Positions 26,212 to 38,261 of a stretch of DNA of 64,000 nt are shown here, one piece after another. Every line of letters begins with the position of its first letter. Position 1 is the first letter of the stretch. Below the pieces are notes generated by a model that was given only the letters and a program-made list of their open reading frames with translations, was not told where the DNA came from and ran no database searches. The DNA comes from Pseudofabraea citricarpa (Eukaryota > Ascomycota > Leotiomycetes > Helotiales > Dermateaceae). A program made the position numbers and the translations under genes. The stretch lies in the NCBI GenBank assembly GCA_029641185.1, contig JAPWGK010000026.1:310001-374000 (forward strand), written 5' to 3'.

Positions 26212-28082
26212 TTAATCAAGCAGCCAAGACAATGCATTTTCTACCAAAGCATCATTACTTAGGTTCTTGTCACTGACAAGTGCGCTCAAGCTACCTAGAG
26301 TAGTATTCCCAGTCTCTTCACTTTCCATCGCCTCAAAGGGCCTCGTATTTGGACTCTGCTCATCACTGTCGCTGGCGGGCTCGGGTAGGGGCCAGCGATC
26401 CGAATCCAAAACAGCCGAGTGTTCTATCAAGAACTTCAACATCCAGTTATCGAGTGTGAAAGGATCTGTCATCGACTTCCGACAATCATCTTGAAATGTA
26501 CGCAATCGACTAACCTGTTTTTGGTCAATATCTTCTCAACAGATGCACAGTCATTCGCCTACCGATATATCAATGACTGGCCAGTACGTTTTCAATCGCA
26601 TGAGAATCTCAAAATTTGACACTAGGTGCCCCCGAGCTTGTTCGGCTTCTTGGGGACTTGAGAAGAGTAAAGTATGCAAGTGCACACCAGAACTCACGAC
26701 AAGGATATGTCCAATAATATAGTATAACAGATGACAGGAATCTGTCCGAAAAGATATGTCTGCAATGTTAGAGACATGCATCGCGTTGCTCTTACACAAC
26801 TCGACATAATTGAGATGTCGACTATTAGAAGAACGTCGAAGAGAGTCAAGGAATGGAAAGTACAGAAGCTGGCGAAAGTGATGGTAGCCAATATGCATGG
26901 CGAGAAACGTCTTGCCAAAACCAACACTTGTGAAGTATCCTAGATTCTCTTTCGTGTAAACAAGTCGTGGTGGTAGTTCGCTTGCCCACCTATCTAACTG
27001 GCCAGCCAAACTTATGACATTATCCTCCTGCACAGAAGCAGAGGTCGAATTCGATCCCAAGGAGTATATCATCTCGCTTATTCGTCGAAATGTATCAATG
27101 GTTTTTGCCATCTGAGCCCATAGTCCATTACCAGAGGGGTTGAGGATCTCGCGAAGACCATTGGAGTTTGTAGAAAGCTCAACGAACTCCTTCTCATCCA
27201 GAAGAGGAAAATTGTCCCGATACTTCCCAGAATATGTCGGCGAGGTAGCCATGTCCGCTGCACTCCACCTGTCACAGATGACAACTGATAGCCACGTCCG
27301 CCTACAGATTTCGCGGCTTACAGTATCTGACTGCCGAGTCATCTCCCAGAGCCGAATAGCCTGCGAATGAAGCATTGCAAGCCCAACATAGATATGCTTT
27401 CCTTTAACGTCTCCTTCGCTACCCAAATACTGCGACAATAAGATGCAAGCTTGTATTGTCACCAAGCTTGGTTTTATCAAATTTTCTTGCAAAAGTTCCA
27501 TGGCTTCTTTAGCATATACTCGGCCACGCACTCTCGGGTCCATGTCCTGAAATAATGGAATCTTTGCAAATCTAACACGACATCAGTAGATCCACGATTC
27601 TCCCTGGGGCCCAGCGCTTACCTTGCGGATATTGCAATGATGGACAACATTAGAATTGGTGGTGCATCGTTTGATGAGACTTGCCTCGTGAAAGACGGTT
27701 CGTGGAACAAGGTATGCGGTCCATCGTGAATAAGACGAAAGTACAGGTCGATCAAGTGCTGTACAACCGACGGATCAGACAAGAGGGAGCTGGAAGGCTC
27801 AGCCGTCGCTTTTGGCTCGATTTGAGCCACGATATCATGACGACGAAATGGAGAAATACCATTTGTGGTCTGGGCAATGCTGCATGGTGTGCTGAGCGAC
27901 AAGCACAATTTACACGGTCCATTGGGGTCTGAATTTGCAGGTAGACATCGCCGTTTACGGACACTGACTGACGTTAACTTAGAGATTTGGTGTGGGGGGG
28001 CAGTGCTATTGAATGGAAGTGAAGCTTACCGGCATGTGGTGCAGGCTGCCGCTCTAGCACGCTTATTCGAGACTGGCTGCAT
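26212..28082 (-). CDS. Zn2Cys6 fungal-specific transcription factor
   Basis: Four exons: 28,082-28,030; 27,963-27,622; 27,571-26,563; 26,514-26,212, giving 568 residues. The N-terminus has a complete zinc binuclear cluster: Cys14-x2-Cys17-x6-Cys24-x10-Cys35-x2-Cys38-x6-Cys45, with the basic R-V-R-K-R-R stretch between Cys17 and Cys24. The first intron falls inside the cluster just after Cys17. The middle is the fungal-specific transcription factor domain, with D-P-R-x-R-G-R-V-Y-A-K-E-A, S-L-V-T-I-Q-A-C-I-L-L-S, and R-R-T-W-L-S-V-V-I-C-D-R. It is a nuclear DNA-binding regulator. It is divergent to the GH78 gene (563 bp between start codons) and follows the transporter, so local regulation of both is likely but inferred. 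Confidence 0.93.
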
Positions 28083-28645
28083 TGAAAGGAGGCTTCATTG
28101 AGCCAAAAGAGAGAGGATGATTTGACGATGGTGATCCTGGAGGTTGGAGACCCCAAAGCTGGGACACGGAAAAGCGGAAATGAGGCGATTTATGCCAAGA
28201 GGTGGGGGAGTGTGGGATAGTGGGAGAAGGGTGGAAGAATAGCGGGGGCGGAGAGCCTCTTGTATCTCTTGTGTCCCGCTCCCCCTTTCAGCGGCCTTGT
28301 CCTCATCCGATTGGGCTCTTGCCGCAAGCACGACTACACCACGAACCCACTTTGGCCTCTTCATGACTTGGTGTGACTGGATACACTGGGCAACCAACAT
28401 CACCTGGATTCATTCCTGGCACAATCCGACAGTGCAGTCTCAAAATGTGGATAAGAGCATTTCCGCTGCCGGATCCATGATGCTATGCGCCGGTGCAGCT
28501 GGCGGCGAAGAGGCGGCCATGATAATGGAGTCTTGGAAGCCCGTAAGTACTTGGATTTAGACACCACCATGCTGTCGTCCCCTCCAATTCCATTTGATCA
28601 TTTCACATCTCCTCCAATAGCCGTGTGGTAACAATATCTACCGCC
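28083..28645. promoter_or_regulatory. Divergent promoter of regulator and rhamnosidase
   Basis: This 563-bp interval separates the regulator ATG (minus strand) from the rhamnosidase ATG (plus strand). It holds several CGG/CCG triplets, for example around 28,240-28,255 and 28,465-28,515, which could be half-sites for a Zn2Cys6 protein. I could not single out a convincing paired site. No open frame was supported. Confidence 0.5.
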
Positions 28646-30754
28646 ATGATTCAACCATACCCGAGTCGTGAGGGTACAGAAGCTGCATTCCCAGGGCCGT
28701 GGGACCGTTATAATTTCTCTCCAGCCTCTCGAACACAGTATCCTGTGCGCATATTTCGCACGACTGGTATCGTCGAAAACGCTCCTGCAGTATTGAACTT
28801 TGGCAGCACGGTTATTCGCAGCGTGCCTCAGACAAATGGTTGGACGTCAGATTCCTGTCTGTACTCTTCGGTCACTTTCGACTTTGGCAAAGAAGCTTGT
28901 GGGCCAATATCACTAAAATCCGGTTCTAAGACAACAGAGGCTTCGACCGTTGCGCTTTCCTATGCAGAGAGTTCACAGTGGGTTTCTTTTGATTCGGACG
29001 AGAGCTCGTCACTGCGCACTTCGGTCGTGGATGGACATGACGAATTTCAAATCGGACCAAATGAGACGTATACCGTGCCGATAGAGAAGCAAAGAGGCGG
29101 GTATCGATACGTCACTGTCTTTACAAAGACTGTCGACGCCGTCTTGGAATTGACAGAGATCTCTGCCGAGTTTACATCAATGCCACACTGGCAAAGCTTG
29201 AAAGCTTATCCATCATACTTTTACTCCAGTGATGATTTGCTCAATCGACTCTGGTATGCCGGGGCTTATACAAACCAGCTTTCAACCTTAGCGAAAGATC
29301 AAGGACGGCGATGCGAACTCGAGTCTGGATGGTTGAACAATGCCGTTTGTTGTACCTCCGGAGATACTATCATTACCGATGCATCGAGAAGAGATAGAAC
29401 CATTTGGGCTGGAGATCTCGCCATTGTCATATGGACCCAGTTCGCGACCGTCAATGACCAGATATCGATGAAGAATGGACTAAACACTTTGTTTGGTGTT
29501 CAAAGCGAGGAGGGGCATTTTCCTTGGGCTGGGCCTCCAATCTGCCATGACAGTGTCAGTGACATAGCTAAGAAAGATACTTGGCCATATGTTTCTGACT
29601 CCTATCACTTATGGACCATCCTAACTGCTCGAAATTACTATCATTTGACCGGCGACATCGAGTGGTTGGAAGGTAAATGGGATGCAATAGCTCGAGCTTT
29701 GGATCTAGCTGTTACTAAAGTATGTATATTGCTCCACTTGCGCTTCCAAGGAAACTAACCTGTTCAGTTTAATGACGGCGAAGGTCTTTATTACTGCAAG
29801 GGAGCTCTTGATTGGGGCCGAACCTCAGTTGAGGGTTACAACTTGTCATGCAACATATTATTCCACGAGACGCTCATCAACTTGTCTTCTCTTGCAAAAT
29901 TGTTCAACCAGCCTACGGTTGCCGAAAGATGGACTGGCATTGCACAGAAGTTGAAACCAAACCTGGAGAAGTTCTGGGACCCAACTGCAGGGCTGTATTT
30001 TGACAATCTTAATGATCGAGGGCTTCATCCACAAGACGGCAACTCTCTCGCTTGTTGGTTTGGAATCACCTCGCTAGAACGAGCTGGCACCATCACAACA
30101 AACCTGAAGAAGAGATGGGGTGTTTATGGGCCAGTGAATCCCGAATGCTCTGGGCCTGTTTCGCCTTTCATCTCTGGCTTTGAATTGCAAGCACTTATTA
30201 AGGCAAACAAGATCCACGATGCTTTAGAAATGATCCGTACAACATGGGGGTGGATGCTTAACAATCCTGCTAGCACGGGAAGCACCATGCTCGAAGCATG
30301 GTGTGGTGACGGAACGATTACTTATCCCTTCTACGCCGATAAGCCAAGTTATATATCGCACTGCCATCCCTTTTCTACAGGACCTCTCATGGTCTTGACT
30401 TTTGATATTCTCGGCCTGAACTTCGCCGGGGATGAAACGGAGAAAGGAGGGAAATTTTGGGAGTTCAGACCTACGATCGGTGATCTGGAGTTCTGTGAAG
30501 GTGGTTTCACTGGAAGATACGGGCTGTATTCCGCTGGTTGGAAGAGAACTCGAGCCGATGGAAGAGTGAAATTCGAGTGCTGGGTCAATGCTCCAGTAGA
30601 AACTGTTGGTCGAGTTAGACTTCCTGTTTTCGACACATCAATTAGACATGCTCCGGTGGTCGTGAATGGCGAGTCAAGGAAATGTGACATAATTGATGGT
30701 CACATCTGGATTGAGAGCATCGAAGGAGGCCGGAACTACCAGTTCCATATCTAG
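28646..30754 (+). CDS. Alpha-L-rhamnosidase, GH78 family
   Basis: Two exons, 28,646-29,719 and 29,768-30,754, encode 686 residues with an (alpha/alpha)6-barrel rhamnosidase domain. The catalytic neighbourhood D-A-S-R-R-D-R-T-I-W-A-G-D starts at Asp245. Its acidic spacing (D-x4-D-x6-D) matches the D-x4-E-x6-D triad known for GH78 enzymes. S-T-M-L-E-A-W has Glu534 in the position of the other catalytic acid. The enzyme would release terminal L-rhamnose from rhamnosides. The N-terminus (M-I-Q-P-Y-P-S) lacks a signal peptide, so it is probably intracellular and acts on imported rhamnosides. An in-frame GTG lies 21 bp upstream, but ATG is preferred. It is divergent to the Zn2Cys6 gene and converges on the UCH gene with 85 bp between stop codons. 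Confidence 0.88.
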
Positions 30755-30839
30755 TATTTTTAGTTGATCGACTTCATCCTGGTCGTAGAACTCCTCCCAT
30801 AATTTATGATACCTTGTCAGACGCCACGTCAATATCGCC

Positions 30840-31729
30840 TTAATCCATGCTTGGTGCCAAAGTTATCAGACTGAATCGCATCTCGTCTCCGTTTCCTTCT
30901 CTTTTTAAGAATCTTCTTACACCAAGGTCCAGTGCTTTCTCACTAAGCACGTCCTCGTTCTGATCAAGAACGCCCCTGTCGAGTGGGCCTTTTCGTCTTC
31001 CATCCATTTCCCATAAGCGATTTGTCTTTTCATCCTTCACAAAACAGACGTAGTGTAAATCAATATCATCTTCGGCTCCAGGGGCGCCACTCTGTCCCTG
31101 CTGAGCGGCACTTTGATGTGCAGATTCTAGAGCTTGCGAATTGTAGAGCAAATCTGCTCTGTCGTTTGGCTTGAGAGGCAGCGCTTGTTTAATCAGACCA
31201 TCAAGATCCGAACCCTCCTCTATCTCCAATCAGTCCCGGTGCCCGGCAACTCAGCCAGAAGCTAGCATGGACGTACCGATGAAATTTCTAGCGCTTCCAT
31301 TACTGACAGCATGAAGCAGGCCAATAAGTCCACACGCGTTCCGGATTGTTTGCTTGTACCAGATGACTTCTTCTCCCTCGCCGGATCCCTCGTATGTAGA
31401 AAGAGGCGTGTCTTCCTGGACGCGGAAGGTCTCGTAGGATTTACTAACAGGAAAGACGAGGAGGAGCGCGGAGGCGGGGCGAGGAACAAACGCGAGTAAT
31501 GATGGGTCTTCGATACTGAAAACGTCGTGGAAGGAGAGAGCTGTTGAGAGACCCAGCTTGTGGATCATGCTACTCATCACTTCTGGGTTGTTCTCTGTAG
31601 ACTTGAATTAGAGTCTTTCTGAAAGCTATCCGCTTGGTGGGGTATACCGAGGGGCACGAATGCTTTTTGTGCCTTGGGAACATCCGGATTGTCTACGGTG
31701 AGAGGCGCGCTATCTTGCGGTTGTGTCAT
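30840..31729 (-). CDS. Ubiquitin C-terminal hydrolase, UCH (C12) family
   Basis: Three exons, 31,729-31,648, 31,594-31,277 and 31,219-30,840, give 259 residues, close to the usual 230-250 of UCHL3/Yuh1-type enzymes. All four active-site residues are present: oxyanion Gln109 in Y-K-Q-T-I-R-N-A-C-G, nucleophile Cys115, His189 in D-I-D-L-H-Y-V-C-F-V, and Asp206 in L-W-E-M-D-G-R-R-K-G-P. The crossover loop lies between about residues 155 and 185 and is rich in Gln, Ala and Gly. The enzyme removes small adducts or peptides from the C-terminus of ubiquitin (and Rub1/Nedd8 in yeast). It is a housekeeping gene with no evident functional link to its neighbours. Confidence 0.94.
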
Positions 31730-33389
31730 TTTGAATAGTTGTTTATTGCAGGAAATGTGCTGTGGTAAGGTAGAGTGAGAATGATAAGTTGGTGGTTGTA
31801 TTGTTGTGAGGTCCTTAAGGCACCAGAGGGAGCAGCCGAACTTTCGTCATCCCACGCCCGCAGACAGCTGCATCGGTCCGTCTCTGCCCCCGAAGCCCCA
31901 GACTTTTAGGGCATCGATCCATCTCTTGCTACAACAACTCATGACAACTCAGGACACTCACAAAAACTACTTCTCGACAAAACATGTCAAGACTTGTTAT
32001 TTCATGGGACTCTTGCTAGAAACAAAAATACGGTTTCGCTAATAAACTGTCTCTCCATCCTTTGCGCTTCGGCCATGTTCAGCCCATGTTTAGCAAGCTC
32101 GATACTCGTGCGCATCCTTCAAAAGCTTCAACAATCCCTTTTCTGGAAGTCCCCCCCTGCAATTCTATTGAAACAGGGGCATCGTCGCGAACAGTCTGCA
32201 AACGCCGATGGCTCCCGACCATACGACCTTAGAGTCTCGGCAGTGGCCTCAGGAGTGTTGACGTCCACATCATCTTGACACAAAAGGTGTTCGTACATCG
32301 AGACCCTTTCTCAAGGACAGCCGATTAATGGTTCATGTCGTCTATATACTTTTATCGAAAACACCTCGACCTGTCTATCATTCAGACACCTGATGTTCTT
32401 CTGAAGAATAGCGAGTCAGACACGCTGTCATTCTCGCGAGCCTCTTTTGTTCTTCGTCGTTGTTTTCGTCAACCTCTCAATATCCGACGTGCAATTGATC
32501 TTACTTCCATGGCACGCCATGACTTTGCCTTGCCGATTTCCCAGAAACAAAGATGTTTGCTGAAGACTTATGTCGTGGGAGCCCCATAAGAGAGATTCAC
32601 GGATCGGAAGCACAAAGTCAAACATATCAAGCAATAACGGGGTCTCTCCAAGGGGATCCGGACTCCGATGCTCTCTGAGTCCTGGCCTCAATTTGAGGAT
32701 TCAGCCCCCAAAACTCGCTATCCCTTATCGACGTTACCAGCACCACCATGCGATGCGTCGTTACGATCCTCAATTGGCTCATCCCATTTACTGTGGGGTG
32801 ATCCCCCCATATTCAGTGCCTACCTACTACCGTACTCGCTTGGGAGCGAGTTGGTAGGGGGCAACGTATTCAGTCTTACTGAAACCCACGCGAAATCTTG
32901 CTTGGGTAGCTGTCGAAGGTTATTCCTTTCTAGTTTCATCCCATCTCAGCTTCTCCGAGCCGGGCAGCATATTATATCAGCAGATCCTAAACACCCACGG
33001 TGAACTCTACCTCCTTTCCAGCCTTATTGATCCTTCTGCTGCTGCCAGAGTGCAACCAGGCGTCAGTGCGGCTAAAATTATGCGGTGCCAAGTCGTCCAC
33101 GAAAAAAGTCTATTCGATTTTGTGATGTAGATGAGACATCGTCCCTTTAGAGTTCAATATGAGACCGAACGCTTCTACCATACCAGCGCAAAGATGAAAG
33201 CCATGAATTGGGGACGAAATGTACCGCCGGCCCGGTAATTTGGCAACGGTCGAGTACTTATTTATCCTGAATCCCTCCACCTTCCTTTACCCAGCACTTC
33301 CAAACATCTTTTCCCCCGTCTCCAACTACCATCACCACATTCTTTACGTTCTTTTAGGAGTTGATCTCCAATTACAATCTTTTGCAAAA
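31730..33389. other. Long intergenic region upstream of the GH131 gene
   Basis: About 1.66 kb without a supportable gene: the open frames (up to 111 codons) lack domains and splice signals that would extend them. The left end is the promoter of the UCH gene. The right end is the GH131 promoter, with a pyrimidine-rich leader at about 33,270-33,345. A GTGGGG hexamer at 32,793-32,798 fits the CreA consensus SYGGRG and could mediate carbon catabolite repression, but a single hexamer is weak evidence. Confidence 0.45.
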
Positions 33390-34410
33390 ATGGTATCCAA
33401 GATCTTTTACTCGGCTGTGGCCCTTGCTGCTGTTGCCCAAGCTCAAAACTGCACCCTTCAATTCGAAGGTCGTGTCCCCGCTGGCTCTACCCCTCAATCG
33501 TTCGATGCCGATACCAGCAACTTCAGCCCAACCAATGTATTTGGCCAGAGTGAGTGACTGTCTGGAACGAAGTTGGGGCTTGAGACTAATCCGACTCTAC
33601 AGATCTGACCTGGGGCGAGATTGTTGAACTCCCAGCGATTACTCCGTCTTTGGTATGCAGTTCCTAGTTATCATGGCCAACATTTCAAAAGCTAACAAAA
33701 TCCAGTTTGATGCTAAAGCTGGTACTATCCCAGTTGCAATCACTCTCAGCGATGCATCCATCTTCGCTCCTTCAGCCGATAACGTCCAGATTGGATTCCG
33801 TCGTGCCGAATTTCTGCCAGCCAGCAACAATGGAACTGATCCATCCACCACTGGAGTCAAGACTCTCCATTTCTCCATGCAAAAAGATGCTGCTAGACCT
33901 TTCAACCTCTCGCACGAGTACCAGATGGTCTTCCTTGAGTCTGCAGACTTCAGCACCAACCAGTTTGTCCTGAAGACTGGTACCATCGGCGGTGTTACCG
34001 GTGACCCAGATACTCTTGTTCTCCAGAGCAACGTCAAGAATGCTACCACCTTATTCTCGACTGCTTTCACTGCGGATACATGGCACAACTTTGGTGTTGT
34101 CTTGGACTTTGATGCCAAGTAAGTACTTTTTGTGATTTTTTCGTTTGGTACTTCATTAACACTGTACTTTAGCACAACTCAAGTCCTCTACTCTACCAAC
34201 AACGATGCTCTCGCAGCTGTCACTGAGCCCCTCGCCAACGACATCAGCGGACAAGGCCAATACCACTTCGGAGCCCTGAAAAAGCCAACCGGAGAGGGAC
34301 TGACTGATGTCACCAAGCAGGGTGATCAAGAAGCCGGCATCTCCGAAGCCATTTTCTACGGTGGTATCTTCATGGAGGACAGCGCATGCGGATGTGTTTC
34401 CCTCTCCTAG
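33390..34410 (+). CDS. Secreted glycoside hydrolase family 131 beta-glucanase
   Basis: Four exons, 33,390-33,549, 33,603-33,652, 33,706-34,118 and 34,173-34,410, encode 286 residues. A signal peptide of about 18 residues ends at A-Q-A before Q-N-C-T. The mature protein is a single GH131 domain, with F-G-Q-N-L-T-W near residue 50, then N-V-Q-I-G-F-R-R-A-E-F-L-P and T-G-V-K-T-L-H-F-S-M in the middle, and a C-terminal G-I-F-M-E-D-S-A-C-G-C-V. GH131 enzymes are secreted fungal beta-glucanases with broad beta-1,3/1,4/1,6 activity, mostly found in plant-interacting and saprotrophic species. No carbohydrate-binding module is attached. Several N-x-S/T sequons are present. The family assignment is from recalled motif similarity and is strong over the whole length. 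Confidence 0.9.
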
Positions 34411-35585
34411 ATTCTCTCCTCGGATGAGAAATCGCGGGCCATGTGCGCTATGTAGAGAAATCTCTAGCTTAATTGTAAAATATCCACACTTTCTTGTATG
34501 TCCCGTGCTCGGGCGTACCATTTAATTATCCTTCCTTTTACCTTTTATAATTCTTTGATTCTTTGGGCTGTGATGTGGTTTTCTTTTTCGTGCTTGACTT
34601 GCTCTAGTTTCATGACGGGTGAGGGAGAGATATATAAAGAGTCATTAAATAACGTATACCTGTTATGATACATCGATCAACTTAAGCGGCTTGATAAGAT
34701 GTTGAGTAGTGCAGGTTACTAGTAAATCGAACAACATTCCAAACACGACCGGTATAAACCCATAAATCTGCCTACCTAATTTTAGCAAAAGGTTGCCTTT
34801 CCTCTCCCTCTCCCTCTCCCTCTTCCTCATATTCTTCTTTTCAAGTAAAACCCATTCGCAACTCCCTCTTCCTCTCCCTGTTTTTCGACACTTCTATTAT
34901 TTCTCTGTTTTTCTTCTTCTCTCTCTCTCTCTCTCTCCCCCCCCCTCTCTCCTATTGTTTTGTAAATCAACACCTCTTGGAACAAAATTCTTCTCTTTCG
35001 ATTCGCATCTACTTCCCCCACCCCTCTCGTGAGATGAACAATTATTGCTCTCTCACCTTAACCATCAATAAAAATTAAAATAACAAGACAGAGGTCTATT
35101 ACGTGATGAGCAAAAAAAAAAAAAAAATTACATCACTTATTGCTTGTGATTCATTACCTAGAAATATATATACGTATGTTTTCCCTTCTAGAGGGAGGGG
35201 GGAAGTGAAGAAGAGAAAGAGAGAAAGAGAGATGGAGATTAATCGAGTTTATTCTTTTCTCTCTCCTCTTTTCTTCTTCTCGGACAGAGAGAAAGAGGAA
35301 GACACGGAGGAAGGGACAACAGAAATAAGTGCCTAGGTAGTTAACGACCTCACGAGGGTAATACACTTACGACTCTAGCAATTCGTCAGTTATGAGAGTA
35401 ACAAGTTTTCAAGAGGGTAGTACATGTAGCAGTTGATAACCACAGTGCTCATAAACATAAAATGGTAAACCAAATCTGTTGTAATCAGAATATTATTAAT
35501 GCTAGTAATACATATGCAATCCTCGCGCTCATGAAATGACTCTCCAAGGAAAAGAAGGACCATTCAACTCGTCAGATGCATCCAT
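34411..35585. repeat. Intergenic with simple-sequence tracts of both polarities
   Basis: The 3' flanks of two converging genes. A CT-rich tract spans about 34,795-34,960 (including CTCTCT repeats and a run of C). A poly-A run of about 15 lies near 35,112. A GA-rich tract spans about 35,190-35,240, followed by mixed CT and GA tracts to 35,310. No gene is supported, and the open frames here are only translations of the simple repeats. Confidence 0.7.
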
Positions 35586-36622
35586 CTACTTCATGAAGCC
35601 AGCTTTTCCATCTCCGTTCGAGTCAACCATGGGGTTGATCTTGTCCATCAAGCTCGGCTTCTTGTGTGTGGTATCGTGGGTAGTGGAAGCGGAAGTAGTT
35701 TGGTGACCGTGAGTTCCAGTTCCAGTGCCAGCGATGTCAGATCGAGGGGTGCTGCCAGTAACTCCTCCAGTTGTATGGGAGTGGCCGGTATGGCTAATTG
35801 TGTTGTTGTGGCCAATGCCTGAGTTGTGATCCTTGGTGTGGGTATATCCCTCGGGCTCTGTCAAGCTGGTAGTGCCCTTGGCTCCATGGCCTCCAAGCGT
35901 ACCGCCCACAGACTTGGGCTCGCCGCCAAAAGAATCGACACGTTCCTCGCGTCCACCAAGGGATCCACCTTGATGCTTGAACTCGGACATGGAAACTGCT
36001 GGTAGGGCAGATGATGTATGGTGCTTAGCCTCATTCTGGTGTACTTCATGGATAGGCACAGTGGTGTGGACAACTGATGGCTGGATGGTCTCCTTTTGAA
36101 TTACTGGTTGGATGGTCTACAAAACATAAGTTGGTTATTCAAACAAAGTAACGAGGAAAAATATATACCTCATGGACGTGGTGATGAACATGCTCGCCTG
36201 CAATGGTTGGTGCAGCAGAAGAGGTATGTTGAGTCTCGCCAACTTCTCTGGTGCTTTTAAATTGAGCCTTCTCTGCCTCAAGACGTTGTCTAACGTGATC
36301 ATCATTGCCATGCTTGATATTGCGGTGTTCTACACCTGCGAGGTTGTGGCTGTGTTGCTCTGGAAGGACCTCCTTGTCGTGGACGGGTTGAACTGAGGTG
36401 TGATAATGATCTTGGTGAACCTCACGGTCAACGGCCGTAGTGAGGTTCTCATGCTTGGTCTTGGTAACGTGCTCGTTCTGAACAGCTGGGTTGATAGTCT
36501 GTAATTTATTTAGAACCTCTCGCTTTTCACCGCGTGTAACGTGGGCTTACCTCGTGAACGGTAGTGTCGTGCTTTCCATCCTTGGAAAGGAATCCAGTAA
36601 CGGCGGCCTTAGCTTTATCCAT
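35586..36622 (-). CDS. His-rich low-complexity stress/allergen-like protein
   Basis: Three exons, 36,622-36,551, 36,498-36,169 and 36,116-35,586, encode 310 residues. The protein is hydrophilic and rich in His, Thr, Gly and Glu, without a signal peptide or membrane segment. It repeats a unit of the form T-I-x-P-x-V/I-Q-x-E/H: T-I-N-P-A-V-Q-N-E-H, then T-I-Q-P-V-I-Q-K-E followed by T-I-Q-P-S-V-V-H-T. Both introns fall right before such a unit. The tail ends with P-S-L-M-D-K-I-N-P-M-V-D-S-N-G-D-G-K. Similar fungal proteins are often labelled allergen-like or LEA-like and are associated with conidia or stress, but no activity is established. A 25-residue segment aligns without gaps to the divergent neighbour at 38,262-40,846. 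Confidence 0.82.
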
Positions 36623-38261
36623 TTTGATTAGGGTTGAGGTTGTATATTTGGTTTGGTGATTTGTTGAATAGTTAGGTGCTAGTAGTGGTAGTTGGTTATG
36701 ACTGTGAGTATGCAAAGAAGGTCTTGTCTCTTTTGTACTGTAGCTTCTACACATATATAGCAAAAGCTCACCTGTGACGTATACACAACAGCTCTCCATC
36801 CTCTGCGGGGTGAGTATGGTGCTACATCATCTATGACGACCAGCTGTTGGAGAGCCTGGCTTAGCCTCGGGAATGCATGTGAGTCCACAGATCATAACCA
36901 AGTTAAGGTAGCTGCCGTAGCGATCGAGAGGGAAAGCGGCTTGCTCATCGAGAGCATAATCGAAGTGGCTGTGTCTCAGAGTTTCGACAGTCGAGACTGA
37001 GTGGGTAGTAGGATGAATAGTGAAAGTCTTAGTGTTTGGATGGCTTGAGAATTAAGAACTAGAGCTCGCTTAGTGGAAGTCGGGGTCGAGGGTCCCTTCT
37101 TGCAGTATGGCAATTAGGCCAATTCGGCATGGCCGTGGATCCAATTCTCATCTTTCAGCTGGACAGGTCAAGTTTCCACGAGGTTGGCTGTGATCATCTC
37201 CAGGGTTGGACGGGATGTCATGCAGGTCGGGAAAGGATGGCAGACGAGTAGGACTGGTTCTACCCTCGCGTACAATCCTCCATGTAAAGTCTGAAAACAT
37301 ACACGGTAGCTTCACATCCATTTGCAGTTGCTCGACGGGGCCGGATGGGATGGGGATGCTTGCCATCAGAATATCGTTGCATCATCGGCTCAATCTGCTC
37401 CACAAATGTGTTGTCCACACACCAGAGGTCTATGCCTTCAAGCCATGAGATAGGCGATGATTCAGAAGGCGTCAGGGATTGGCTGTACTAGGTAGCTCTG
37501 TTGTTTGTGCGTGGTAACCCAGGCTGTCTGTCATTGGCATCTGAGGCTGAAGCAAGGGTCGATGAGAGCCAGACGAGTGTGCATCTCGGTACCGGGAGTG
37601 TACTGTAATTGCTTGCCTTTACTCCAGGGTTCTGGCGTTGATCTTTCGCTGGTGGCGCGGAGTGCTCTGGTCCTTTGGATAATTCCGCGGCGGTGGTAGT
37701 GGTGGTGGTAGAATTAGTGGTGGTGGTGGTGGTGGAAGCTGGACTCCCGGTACGTCACATCCCCAATGCAAAAAGAGACTCTAGCGTCACGCTTTTCCGC
37801 GTCTATGGTCAGCCAGAGATACTTTTCGTCCTCCAGCTTCGTTTGCCGGCCACTGCAGCCCGTGCATTGCAACCAACCCGCTGCCACGCCCGAAGAAGAA
37901 CATCCATTGGATCCCGTCGTATGTTGAGGCCCAATGTGGCATGGTACTGCGAGCCAGCAATGGGGTGGGCAAAGGCAAAATTCACCCCTAATCCTCAACG
38001 CGGAGACAAACAAACTTGCAGAACTTTGCAGTCACACAAATTCCCCGAAGCATCAGACTCGCCGCTCGCTCTTTCTAGGCGTTGATGCTGCATCTCTCGG
38101 TCGTTGCTGTGCCTCTTGTCGTCTCTACGACGACGCCTGGCAGCAGGTACTCAGCACTGTCGCAGGCACTCTGACACGCTGGCAGGCATTGTGCAGATCC
38201 GGAAGATCGCCCAGCTCCCCACCTCCCAATACGGAGACGCGTCCGCCCCCTGAACGACGTG
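36623..38261. other. Divergent intergenic region
   Basis: About 1.6 kb between the start codons of two divergent low-complexity proteins. A GGT/GTG trinucleotide microsatellite lies at about 37,690-37,737. Open frames up to about 136 codons run through the microsatellite and show no domain. A 285-codon frame beginning at 37,934 mostly overlaps the next gene out of frame and is rejected. Confidence 0.5.
37690..37737 (+). repeat. GGT trinucleotide microsatellite
   Basis: An imperfect run of GGT/GTG units interrupted once by AGAATTAGT. It lies upstream of the large Ser/Arg-rich gene. Confidence 0.8.

Noticed and set aside
28625..28645. GTG start for the rhamnosidase
   Set aside because: Same reason; the ATG at 28,646 is preferred.
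33639..34175. 178-codon minus-strand frame opposite the GH131 gene
   Set aside because: It is antisense to a well-supported coding exon and has no domain.
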